NCBI GenBank assembly: GCA_902784785.1
Contig: CACZWF010000039.1
Coordinates: 1-37,601, forward strand
DNA from: an uncultured Bacteroidia bacterium
Lineage (GTDB): Bacteria; Bacteroidota; Bacteroidia; Bacteroidales; UBA932
Length of the DNA: 37,601 nucleotides
Direction of reading: 5' to 3'
Position 1 is the stretch's first letter, and the number at the start of each line of letters is the position of its first letter. The notes beneath the pieces were generated by a model. That model was not told where the DNA came from, ran no database searches, and saw nothing but the letters and a program-made list of their open reading frames with translations. Of this stretch, positions 25,701-32,255 are shown piece after piece. The position numbers were made by a program, and so were the translations under genes.

Positions 25701-25947
25701 CGAGGTTGCGGGAGTCGGCTGTCCAGCGCGGGTCGTCGTCAAAGGCGGCGTTGGAGGTAATCTGGAAGGCTTTTCCGCCGCTGGTCGGAACGGTGAAAAT
25801 CTCGCCTTTGTAGGAGAAGGCGATGGTTTGTCCGTCGGGCGAAATGCAGTTTTTGCGCAGCCAGAGCGGCTGGTCGTCCTGGGCTTGAAGCGTAAACGAC
25901 AGGCAGGTCAACGCAAGGATTAGCGCGTGCTTTATAGAATGGTTCAT
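22747..25947 (-). CDS. Tricorn-like S41 peptidase with beta-propeller, exported
   Basis: A 1066-residue protein with a signal peptide (HALILALTCLSFTLQAQ). The first ~650 residues are beta-propeller blades in two groups (repeats such as SPDGQTIAFSYKGEIF, FVSYREGSKDIYR), then a linker with a Lys/Glu-rich stretch near residues 570-590, a core domain holding the Tricorn-type Ser-His pair (NASHTG, His ~759), a PDZ domain (about 770-850) and the S41 catalytic domain with the serine in NYSDASMFPYVY (~971). It degrades peptides delivered to the central chamber, here probably in the periplasm. The whole gene is intact, with a promoter on its 5' side at plus 26012-26019. Confidence 0.93.
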   Translation of the reverse strand: MNHSIKHALILALTCLSFTLQAQDDQPLWLRKNCISPDGQTIAFSYKGEIFTVPTSGGKAFQITSNAAFDDDPRWTADSRNLVFVSYREGSKDIYRTSAQGGKVQRLTNHPGAETPLAVLADGTILFNANLGMDTAWRGFPGYPQLYATNLDGVTPWRVTSLPMGNISVNREGVVLYEDIKGVEDPFRKHHTSSVTRDIWRYEPAELSKKDLQAREGKMFIDANGTFTCVSSFIGEDRNPVWGPSGKDYFYLSEKDGTLNVYQATCGQDAQPKQLTFFKDAPVRYLSIADNGTLCFSWNGELYTLQEGGQPAKVNISITADNGDAASRLTQIQSGAESLAISPDGKEVAVICQGDVYVTTVDLDRTVRVTNTPYQERDLSFSSDGKTLYYASEREGCWSIFKSSPADKDAKYFTFSNTFKEERFTKAGETCFQPVVSPNGKWVAFLRDRTELVIKKTDGSKEKSLHKGVNYSYVDSDQAFCWSPDSKYILCNWQAEIRDLTQSGYSDDGFRFAMGGKAMSWRSDRSGYRSHGSWGSERDIYVMFFDAKVYYDFIRSEDFEKEEKFLLDGNKKAEKKEKQDSVKAEKKYEPDFTYLEDRTVRLTPYSGNISDHYLSKDGKKLYYVMNSGKSRDLYVLNTKTKELKVAHSGTSGEIIPTIDEKYIFILGSSGKVNRIEVASGTKKSISFKGQYEYDTVKERAYIFEHIWKQVSEKFYDKDFTGVNWPYCYENYKRFLPHINNNFDFSDMLSEMLGELNASHTGSRYSYNNKYSFGWLGVIYDESWKGDGLKIAEILPDSPLKLADDEIQAGDVITAVNGAPVRRSEGWYKHFTTMGNKKLTVSVSKKGRKAEDVYLTAMSNERELFYKRWVRRNEEQVEKLSGGKIGYVHVRKMKSESFREVYSRALGKYKNCEALIVDTRYNGGGWLHDDLATFLSGKEYIHFTPRGQYIGKEPYNRWTKPSCVLMSEGNYSDASMFPYVYRTMGIGKLIGMPVPGTGTAVWWETQVDESLVFGIPQVTAIGLKENKVLENYQIDPDIRVENDPASLLRGEDKQLEKAVEHLMSIQQ

Positions 25948-26011
25948 TCGTTTGTATGTTTATGTTTCCTATTATTTGAATATCGGTCTCTGGCCGAAAA
26001 TGATATTCTTG

Positions 26012-26019
26012 CAAAGATA
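26012..26019 (-). promoter_or_regulatory. -7 box of the Tricorn-DPM1 operon
   Basis: Plus CAAAGATA, i.e. TATCTTTG on the minus strand, 65 bases upstream of the start at 25947. A T-rich stretch near 26036-26043 is the possible -33 region. Confidence 0.7.
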
Positions 26020-26040
26020 ACCAAAATTCACCAATTGAAA

Positions 26041-26393
26041 AAATATGTATGTTCCCGCTTCGCGGGTAAGTAAGACTTCCTTGCCGCTCGGCAAAGCAAA
26101 CAAGTTCCCTCTTCTCTCGCTCTTGCGTCGGTTATGGTGCCGAGGGTGGCACAGGTCCGCAACTTCCGAGGCATCCCTCCGCTTCCTCAATGACCTCTCA
26201 CCGCAGGGTGTGCCCGGTCCCGGTTTCGGCGGGTGGACTGGACACGGTTTTCCGGGAAAATCGTAACTGGTCCCTGTCACGGAATGGGGACCGGACACAC
26301 TGGCTGGTTGTTTCCGCACTGAACAGCCCGAGGATATCGTTAATGATTCCCTCATGACCTCACATAATTAGGCAGTTTCTCAAAAATTATCTC
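26041..26393. other. GC-rich non-coding stretch with hairpins
   Basis: I find no convincing gene here. It holds CCCGCTTCGCGGG (26054-26066), TTGCCGCTCGGCAA (26081-26094), GTGCC...GGCAC (26137-26152) and a GGTCCC...GGGACC pair (near 26269-26291). The first hairpin word, and CCTTGCCGCT just after it, also occur in the 20350-20481 element. A long minus-strand frame exists but reads as low-complexity translation of hairpins. Confidence 0.5.
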
Positions 26394-26401
26394 TATATTT
26401 G
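26394..26401 (+). promoter_or_regulatory. -7 box upstream of the structured RNA candidate
   Basis: TATATTTG fits TAnnTTTG. Six bases later, at 26407, a perfect hairpin starts. The -33 region is poor. Using the rnpB promoter in the same window as a guide, transcription should start at about 26407. Confidence 0.6.
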
Positions 26402-26406
26402 CAGGC

Positions 26407-26690
26407 GTATGCCTTCGGGCATACAGACATATTGCGAAAGTGTTTTTCGCCAGCCTCGATGAAAATCTGGACAATTTTCAACAACAAGAAGGCCCGGTCG
26501 TAAACACTCCGCCTTTTCTTGTTTATGTCGTTGGTGAGCTTCTGCTCATCGTTCTCCATATCAAGATTGGGTGTGGAGTACGGTTGTTTCTTTCTTGTTG
26601 CGTCCGTCCAGAACGTTCATCGGAAGATACGAAAACGGCTCCACACTTTCTTTTTATAAATATCATCCGCGGAGCGGGGTGGATAAAACT
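26407..26690 (+). ncRNA. Candidate structured RNA or long 5' leader
   Basis: From the predicted start there is a series of hairpins: GTATGCC-TTCG-GGCATAC (26407-26424, a UUCG tetraloop); GCGAAA...TTTCGC (26434-26450); GAAAAT...ATTTTC (26461-26479); AACAAGAAGGC with GCCTTTTCTTGTT (26483-26523); TGAGC-TTCT-GCTCA (26535-26548); and a long-range pair GTGTGGAG (26571-26578) with CTCCACAC (26639-26646). It precedes the accessory membrane gene. It could be a leader that controls that gene or an independent RNA. I do not recognise an Rfam family in it, and no reverse transcriptase is nearby. Confidence 0.5.
26459..26503 (+). CDS. Possible 14-codon upstream ORF in the leader
   Basis: ATG at 26459 opens a short frame reading MKIWTIFNNKKARS before TAA at 26501-26503. 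It overlaps two of the predicted hairpins, as leader peptides in attenuators do. The same frame continues beyond the stop with a hydrophobic stretch from ATG 26525 (44 codons to 26659), so it could also be the wreck of a longer gene. Confidence 0.2.
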   Translation: MKIWTIFNNKKARS

Positions 26691-26696
26691 AACTCT

Positions 26697-28139
26697 ATGT
26701 GTAAAAATCCAACAGAATGTCTTTCAAGTTGGGAAAGAATGAACCTATCGTGGATTGCGTGGCCTTTGGTAGGTATGACCCTATTTTGTTTGGGGTGTAT
26801 TGTTATCATTATTATCAGGCAACTCTTTGATGGAGGCTGGTGTGTTGAATTCAGTGCGGAACAAATCAAAGCAATGATTAAATTATGGTCTGATTACAAG
26901 TTTTTGTTTATCGTTATCTTTTCTTGTATAACTCTTTTGGTCGCAATGATTGAGTTAAAAAAACATCTTGATGTTGCCACTTGCCAAAGCTTAAACAATC
27001 TACGTGAGCGTTTTAACACTACTGAGAAAAAGAATATCCATTACTTTTTATTGGAAGATGATGATAAGAAAGTTATTCTTCCGGAACTTGAAAATGAAGT
27101 TTCTGATGAGAACAGGAGAATGCCTTATAGCAATGTCGAATTGTTCGACTATCTCGGTACAATAGAATTAGGGGCAATAATGTTGAGGAAAGGGTTAATT
27201 TCCCTCGACGAGTTTGACCAGCAGTTTGGATACCGTGTGCGGAACTGCTGGAATAATAGGGCAATTTGCGAACATATTCAAAAACACTCTGAGTATTATT
27301 CAGATTTTAAGTATGCTGTGGCACAATTGGATCGTTCTAATAAATCAAATACGTGTAAATCGTCTCACGTTATTTCACTTTTATTAATTTTATTATTGCC
27401 ATTTTTCGTGGATGGATGCAATAAATCTGAGGAGTATACTGATGACTTATATGGAGTATGGGAATATGATTATACGAATGTGGCCGTTGATGGTCTTTAT
27501 ATACAAAAGAACCTTCGTTCTGATGATTGTGTAGGAGAAATAATTGATTTGAATCCGGAATATCTCGGTACTTGGTGGGAGCGTAAATTGGATGTTATTC
27601 GATCTCTTCCTAATCCTGAATATATTCCTTATTATTTAGCGGACGATCTCATTCAATATAATCCTTCTGTCTTTCTTTTCCGGGATGGGGTTTTATCTTC
27701 TAATGGGGGTAGCTACCAGAATTCCGGAACCGGGAAATATGGAGCAAAAATAAAATTTTATAAAAAAATAAAGACGTATAAATCAAAAATCAAAGAAAAA
27801 ACTGAATTAGCAAGCGGCAATCATATTGGATGGTGGCAAACAAAGAATCTATTAGAATCGAGCACTTACATTGTTTATTGGAGTGTTAGATTCTTCGATG
27901 ATGGGAAATGCAAATACGGTCAAATATCTAACAATAGCTCATTTTCAAACTACGAATATGATGGTGTATGGTTTGATGATAGTGTATTGGGTAAAGGTAA
28001 TTATTTTACTTGTTATACATATGATAGAAATGGTCTTCCATATATTTATTCAGGTGGTAAAACATATCATCTCGAGGATGGAGTGATTTATGACGTCAAT
28101 GATCCACATGTGAAAACATATTACAAAGAAAAATATTAG
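26697..28139 (+). CDS. Unrecognised accessory membrane protein, internal lipobox-like segment
   Basis: A 480-residue protein of unknown function (466 if it begins at ATG 26739, which has GGGAAAG just ahead). Residues ~19-41 and ~68-85 are membrane helices. Residues ~145-190 (VELFDYLGTIELGAIMLRKG...) resemble the alpha-helical part of DUF4760-like proteins. A third hydrophobic segment (~224-239, HVISLLLILLLPFF) is followed by VDGC at 238-241, which looks like a lipoprotein signal in the middle of the chain. The remaining ~240 residues are aromatic-rich and beta-like (LYGVWEYDY, TWWERKLDV). The gene is AT-rich, about 35% GC against ~55% in its neighbours, suggesting transfer. It stands alone behind a structured leader. 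A defence or toxin role is speculation only. Confidence 0.7.
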   Translation: MCKNPTECLSSWERMNLSWIAWPLVGMTLFCLGCIVIIIIRQLFDGGWCVEFSAEQIKAMIKLWSDYKFLFIVIFSCITLLVAMIELKKHLDVATCQSLNNLRERFNTTEKKNIHYFLLEDDDKKVILPELENEVSDENRRMPYSNVELFDYLGTIELGAIMLRKGLISLDEFDQQFGYRVRNCWNNRAICEHIQKHSEYYSDFKYAVAQLDRSNKSNTCKSSHVISLLLILLLPFFVDGCNKSEEYTDDLYGVWEYDYTNVAVDGLYIQKNLRSDDCVGEIIDLNPEYLGTWWERKLDVIRSLPNPEYIPYYLADDLIQYNPSVFLFRDGVLSSNGGSYQNSGTGKYGAKIKFYKKIKTYKSKIKEKTELASGNHIGWWQTKNLLESSTYIVYWSVRFFDDGKCKYGQISNNSSFSNYEYDGVWFDDSVLGKGNYFTCYTYDRNGLPYIYSGGKTYHLEDGVIYDVNDPHVKTYYKEKY

Positions 28140-28221
28140 AAAATCCTTAAGAATTATTGCTTGTCGAATGATAAAATAAACGAGTGGATCTGCAGAAGGA
28201 TATTATAAGGTCGGAAATGAA

Positions 28222-28368
28222 ATGGCCAATTTAAAAATAACGGAGAAAGAAGGCAATCCGGGGGAATATGACGTAGAGGGCCCTGGAGGGTATAGTGGCG
28301 TGGATTGCCCCGGGTTTAAAGGGTGGGCAGTCCATGGCAATGTAGCCTGGAGGCCGTTGGAACGCTGA
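28222..28368 (+). CDS. Doubtful 48-codon ORF
   Basis: ATG at 28222 gives a glycine-rich 48-residue frame ending TGA at 28366-28368, with no recognisable family. Composition turns GC-rich here. It overlaps the first copy of a direct repeat. It could be a gene remnant or chance; I would not count on it being translated. Confidence 0.15.
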   Translation: MANLKITEKEGNPGEYDVEGPGGYSGVDCPGFKGWAVHGNVAWRPLER

Positions 28369-28383
28369 TTGGCGTGGATTGCC
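28282..28383. repeat. Imperfect direct repeat
   Basis: CCTGGAGG at 28282-28289 and GGCGTGGATTGCC at 28297-28309 recur in the same order as CCTGGAGG at 28346-28353 and GGCGTGGATTGCC at 28371-28383. The reverse complement of the GGATTGCC core also occurs at ~28251-28258. Confidence 0.7.
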
Positions 28384-28412
28384 TTTTCGGCTGGCGCGAG
28401 AGCGTTGAGGGA

Positions 28413-28473
28413 GCACAAGTAAAAAGAATTTCCCGATGCCTTTTTTCGGCTCGGGAAAACTTTTTGCTTGTGC
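28413..28473. terminator. Long hairpin between the accessory gene and maf
   Basis: GCACAAG (28413-28419), AAAAAG (28421-28426) and TTTCCCGA (28429-28436) pair with TCGGGAAA, CTTTTT and CTTGTGC (28451-28473), with GCC/GGC closing the top. The stem is about 25 bp. It lies between converging transcripts and may end both, but no T-run follows the stem, so a palindromic mobile element is an alternative. Confidence 0.6.
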
Positions 28474-28514
28474 GTAAAGGGCTCTTGTTTAACTACCTTT
28501 GGGTTAGCGGTAGT

Positions 28515-29117
28515 TTACAGGTATTTCTTCAGGTGGGTCCAGAGGGCGGCGGTGGGGAGGCCCATGACGTTGTAGTAGGAGCCTTCGATGCGGGTGATGG
28601 CGGCGGCGCCAATCCATTCTTGGATGCCGTAGGCGCCAGCTTTATCGTAGGGCTTGTAGCGGTCCACATAGTAGGCAATGTCAGCGTCCGTCAGTTCGGC
28701 AAAGTGCACCAGGGAACTGTCGGTGAAGCTTTCCATAGCGGGGAGATTGCCGGTCGAGCCGGCCGGGGAGCCCGTGCGGATGCAGACGCCGGTGGTGACG
28801 GTGTGGGCTTGGCCGGAGAGTTCGCGGAGCATACGGACGGCGTCCTCGCGGTCGCGGGGTTTGCCCAGGGCCTCCGTACCCAGAAAGACCAGGGTGTCCG
28901 CCGTAATCAGCAGTTCGTCCGGGGCCAGCGGCCGGTGGAAGCCCAATGATTTGCCTTCCGCGAGATAACGCGGAATCTCTTCACACGCAAGCCCTTCGGG
29001 GATGCGTTCCTCAAAATTGGTGCGCGCATCCACCTCGAAGGTCACATCCAACTCAGCGAGCAACTCTTTTCGCCGAGGCGAAGCGCTGCCCAGAATGATA
29101 TGCCAGTCTTTACCCAT
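28515..29117 (-). CDS. Maf-like nucleoside triphosphate pyrophosphatase
   Basis: A 200-residue enzyme that hydrolyses non-canonical or modified NTPs such as dTTP/UTP analogues to monophosphates. It begins with the family motif LGSASPRRKELL, and has the later TADTLV and GKPRDREDAVRML segments, and AGAYGIQE near residue ~155. Length is normal. It is the last gene of the valS operon, 29 bp after DUF3467. Which nucleotide it prefers is not decided by the sequence I can see. Confidence 0.94.
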   Translation of the reverse strand: MGKDWHIILGSASPRRKELLAELDVTFEVDARTNFEERIPEGLACEEIPRYLAEGKSLGFHRPLAPDELLITADTLVFLGTEALGKPRDREDAVRMLRELSGQAHTVTTGVCIRTGSPAGSTGNLPAMESFTDSSLVHFAELTDADIAYYVDRYKPYDKAGAYGIQEWIGAAAITRIEGSYYNVMGLPTAALWTHLKKYL

Positions 29118-29146
29118 TGGGAAGTGAAAGGGGATACAGCAACTTC

Positions 29147-29443
29147 TTACGATTTCGTCCCGTTGGGATTGATGGGGAACGGACGCATCTCGTTCAGGTT
29201 GATGGTCCCGTGCGTGGATTCGTATTTCTTGATATTGTCGTTCAAGGCCAGGAAGAGGCGTTTGGCGTGCTCCGGCGTCATAATCAGGCGGCTGATGACT
29301 TCGGGTTGCTTCATTCCGGGAAGCATCGAGGCGAAATCCAGGATGAATTCACTGGCGGAGTGGGTGATGACGGCCAGGTTGGAGTAGTTGCCGCGAATGG
29401 TGTCGGGCTTGACTTCAATTTGCAGGTTGTTGTTTTCTTCCAT
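29147..29443 (-). CDS. DUF3467 domain protein
   Basis: A 98-residue acidic protein matching the DUF3467 pattern: an N-terminal IEVKPDTIRGNYSNLAVITH strand region, SEFILDFASMLPGMKQPEV and the C-terminal MTPEHAKRLFLALNDNIKKYE helix. The function is unknown; the family is widespread in Bacteroidota and often sits near transcription or translation genes. The start at 29443 fits the family N-terminus and lies 26 bp after rlmB. No metal or catalytic motif is visible. Confidence 0.9.
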   Translation of the reverse strand: MEENNNLQIEVKPDTIRGNYSNLAVITHSASEFILDFASMLPGMKQPEVISRLIMTPEHAKRLFLALNDNIKKYESTHGTINLNEMRPFPINPNGTKS

Positions 29444-29469
29444 AATGGCAGGTATTTCTTTATAAATGT

Positions 29470-30201
29470 TTACTTAAGGTTCTTTTGTCTTACGCTCTCA
29501 TACAGTACCACGGCAGTGGCGACGGAAACATTGAGCGAGCCCGTCTGACCGACCATAGGGATGGCGGCTTTTTCATCGCATAGGGCAAGCAGAGAGTCGC
29601 TGATGCCTTTGCCCTCGGATCCCATCACAATCGCGACGGGACCATGGAAATCCACATTATATATCAAGTTGTCGCTCTTTTCAGTGGCGGCGACCAATTT
29701 GAATCCGCTCTGCTGGAGGTAGTAGGCTGCCAGTCGCAGGTTCGGGACTTTGCAGGTGTCGATGCGCAGCAGAGCGCCGGCCGAGGCTTTGACCGCTTCG
29801 GCATTGATGGCGGCGCCGCCTTTGGCGGGAACGATGATGCCTTGCCCACCGACACATTCGAGGGTACGGGCGATGGCGCCGAGGTTGCGGACGTCGCTCA
29901 CGCCGTCGAGGATGACGACGACCGGCTCGGTCGAGGTGGCGAGGGCGTTGTTGACCAACGTTTCCAGGTCCACATAATCAATCTGCGCCAGATAAGCGAT
30001 CACGCCCTGATGGGCGCCGTGGGCTTCCCGGTTGAGTTTCTCTAACGGAACATACTGGTAGGGGATGTGCCGTTCACCGATGAGGGTGATGAGTTCCCTG
30101 TAGACGGGGCCTTCCATTCCTTGTTTGATCAGGACCTTGTCAATCTGTTTGCCTGTTTTCAAGGCTTCGATGACGGGATGGGTGCCAAAAAGCTTTTGCA
30201 T
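29470..30201 (-). CDS. rlmB: 23S rRNA 2'-O-ribose methyltransferase, RlmB/TrmH family
   Basis: A 243-residue SpoU-family (SPOUT) enzyme, methylating a ribose in 23S rRNA (G2251 in E. coli numbering) with SAM. It has a small N-terminal substrate-binding domain (from MQKLFGTHPVIEAL) and the three SpoU motifs: DGVSDVRNLGAIARTLE, AIVMGSEGKGIS and QTGSLNVSVATAVVLYE. I start it at ATG 30201 because this gives the family N-terminus; the frame from 30234 adds 11 unlikely residues and overlaps the ABC-F gene. It begins 5 bases after the ABC-F stop. Confidence 0.93.
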   Translation of the reverse strand: MQKLFGTHPVIEALKTGKQIDKVLIKQGMEGPVYRELITLIGERHIPYQYVPLEKLNREAHGAHQGVIAYLAQIDYVDLETLVNNALATSTEPVVVILDGVSDVRNLGAIARTLECVGGQGIIVPAKGGAAINAEAVKASAGALLRIDTCKVPNLRLAAYYLQQSGFKLVAATEKSDNLIYNVDFHGPVAIVMGSEGKGISDSLLALCDEKAAIPMVGQTGSLNVSVATAVVLYESVRQKNLK

Positions 30202-30206
30202 AATGC

Positions 30207-32255
30207 TTATAGTTGTTGCGACAGTTCCAGCCACTCTTCGGTCTGGTTGTCAATTTCTCGTTTGTTTTCCAAATATTTCCGAGTCAGTTCGATGATGTCA
30301 TCATCCGGCCCGGGGGCTTGCAGGTGCGTTTCAATCTCTTTTTGGGCGGCCTCCAACGTAGCGATGCTCTTTTCCAGATAGTCTACGCGGTTTTTGAGTT
30401 TGCGCTGTTCTTTAGACAAGAACTTGGGATGCCCGCTCGGGGCCGGGGCTGAAGCCTGTTGCACCTGGGCTGATGTCTGTTGGGCTGGAGCCGACTTCTG
30501 CTTGGCCGGGGCCTCCGTCGTTGCTTTAGGAGCTGGCTGGCCCGCCTGCTTGCTACCGTCTTTGCGCTCGGAGCCCGTCGATCCCGGCTTACTCCCGTCC
30601 TTCCGCTCCAGTTCGCTCAGCGAAGCGATTTTACGGCTGCGCAGGAACTCGTCGATGCCGCCCAGGTGCTCTTTGACGCGCCCGTCGCGGAACTCATAGA
30701 CTTTGTCCACCAGCCCTTCTAGGAAATCACGGTCGTGCGAAACGATGATCAGGGTTCCGTCGTAACGCTGGAGAGCCTGTTTGAGGATGTCCTTGGACAG
30801 GATGTCCATGTGGTTGGTGGGCTCGTCGAGGGCCAGCAGGTTGTAGGGATGGAGCATCAGTTTGGCCATCGCCAGGCGGGCTCTTTCGCCGCCGCTGAGC
30901 ACGGCCACTTTCTTGTCGATATCTTCGCCCTTGAACAGGAAGGCTGCGAGAATGTCGCGCAGTTTGGTGCGGATGTCACCCACGGCAATGCGGTCCAGGG
31001 TGCCGAAGACGGTGTCCTGCTTGTCCAACACGTCTTCCTGATTCTGGGCGTAGTAGCCGATATTGACATTGTACCCGATCCGGGCTTCTCCCTTCAACGG
31101 GTCCAGTTCTCGCATCAGGATGCGCATCAGCGTGGTCTTGCCTTCACCGTTGCGTCCGACCAGCGCGACTTTTTCTCCGCGCTTGACCTCAATCTGGGCG
31201 TTCGAGAACACGACCTTGGGGCCGTCTCCGGGTTTAGTCGAGGGATAGCCAGCCACCAAGTCCGTGGCTTTGAACACGATGTCGCCGCTGCGGGGAGCGG
31301 GCGGGAACTTGACCGTCATCGCGGCCTTATCCTCGATATCCACCTCGATGCGTTCCAGTTTCTCCAGCGCCTTGACGCGGGATTGCACCTGGTTGGACTT
31401 GGTCGGCTTGTAGCGGAAGCGTTCGATAAATTCTTCCGTTTTCTCAATCATCCGCTGCTGGTTCTCGTAGGCGGCCCGCTGCTGGGCGATGCGTTCGGCC
31501 CGCAGCACTTGGTATTGGCTGTAGGGGACTTTATAATCGTGAATATGTCCCAGCATAATCTCGACGGTGCGGTTGGTCACATTGTCGAGGAATTTGCGGT
31601 CGTGGGAGATCAGCACGAGCGAACCCCGGTATTCTTTAAGATAACCTTCCAGCCACTCGATGGATTCGATGTCCAGGTGGTTGGTCGGCTCATCCAGAAG
31701 GAGGATATCCGGACTTCCCAGCAGAATCTTGGCCAGTTCGATGCGCATATTCCAACCCTGGGAGAATGTTTCCGTAGGGCGGGAGAGTTCCTCTGATTTG
31801 AATCCGAGTCCCTTGAGCGTGCGTTCGGCCAGCACATTCGGGTCGTCGCTGCGCAGTACGGCCAGATGGTCGTTGAGTTCGTTCATTTGGACGATAAGTT
31901 CGGAATAGGCTTCCGACTCATAGTCCGTGCGCTCGGCGAGTTCGACATTGATGGCTTCCAGCCGCGCCTCCATCTCGAACAGTTTGGAGAAAGCGGTCAG
32001 GGCTTCTTCCAACACCGTCCGTCCACGATGGTGCTGCATAATCTGGGGGAGGTAGCCGATGGTCATTCCGCCAGGAACCTCCACTTTGCCCGAAGTGGGG
32101 GTCTGCTCGCCGCAAATCAGTTTGAGCAGGGTCGATTTACCCGCGCCGTTCTTTCCCACCAGACCAATTTTATCATTCTCACTGATGTGAAAATTGATAT
32201 TGTCCAGCAGGGTGAAGCCCCCAAAGGCGACGGTGAGCGAGTTTATTGAAATCAT
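30207..32255 (-). CDS. ABC-F family ribosome-associated ATPase
   Basis: A 682-residue protein with two ABC cassettes and no membrane domain. Walker A motifs are GLVGKNGAGKST (~33) and ALVGRNGEGKTT (~375); Walker B and signature motifs are DILLLDEPTNHLD with an unusual first signature FSQGW, and a canonical LSGGERARLAM with LLALDEPTNHMD. ABC-F proteins bind the ribosomal E site and relieve stalls or give antibiotic protection. A low-complexity linker rich in Ala, Gln, Pro (~545-615) with a repeated RKDGSK precedes the C-terminal coiled coil. It begins directly after the valS stop and is cotranscribed with valS. Confidence 0.93.
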   Translation of the reverse strand: MISINSLTVAFGGFTLLDNINFHISENDKIGLVGKNGAGKSTLLKLICGEQTPTSGKVEVPGGMTIGYLPQIMQHHRGRTVLEEALTAFSKLFEMEARLEAINVELAERTDYESEAYSELIVQMNELNDHLAVLRSDDPNVLAERTLKGLGFKSEELSRPTETFSQGWNMRIELAKILLGSPDILLLDEPTNHLDIESIEWLEGYLKEYRGSLVLISHDRKFLDNVTNRTVEIMLGHIHDYKVPYSQYQVLRAERIAQQRAAYENQQRMIEKTEEFIERFRYKPTKSNQVQSRVKALEKLERIEVDIEDKAAMTVKFPPAPRSGDIVFKATDLVAGYPSTKPGDGPKVVFSNAQIEVKRGEKVALVGRNGEGKTTLMRILMRELDPLKGEARIGYNVNIGYYAQNQEDVLDKQDTVFGTLDRIAVGDIRTKLRDILAAFLFKGEDIDKKVAVLSGGERARLAMAKLMLHPYNLLALDEPTNHMDILSKDILKQALQRYDGTLIIVSHDRDFLEGLVDKVYEFRDGRVKEHLGGIDEFLRSRKIASLSELERKDGSKPGSTGSERKDGSKQAGQPAPKATTEAPAKQKSAPAQQTSAQVQQASAPAPSGHPKFLSKEQRKLKNRVDYLEKSIATLEAAQKEIETHLQAPGPDDDIIELTRKYLENKREIDNQTEEWLELSQQL

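Noticed and set aside
25972..26355. 127-codon minus-strand frame upstream of the Tricorn gene
   Set aside because: It covers the promoter box and hairpins and reads as basic, proline-rich low complexity with no domain.
26394..28139. Retron (structured RNA plus effector)
   Set aside because: A structured RNA and a membrane gene fit the look, but there is no reverse transcriptase in or near the island.
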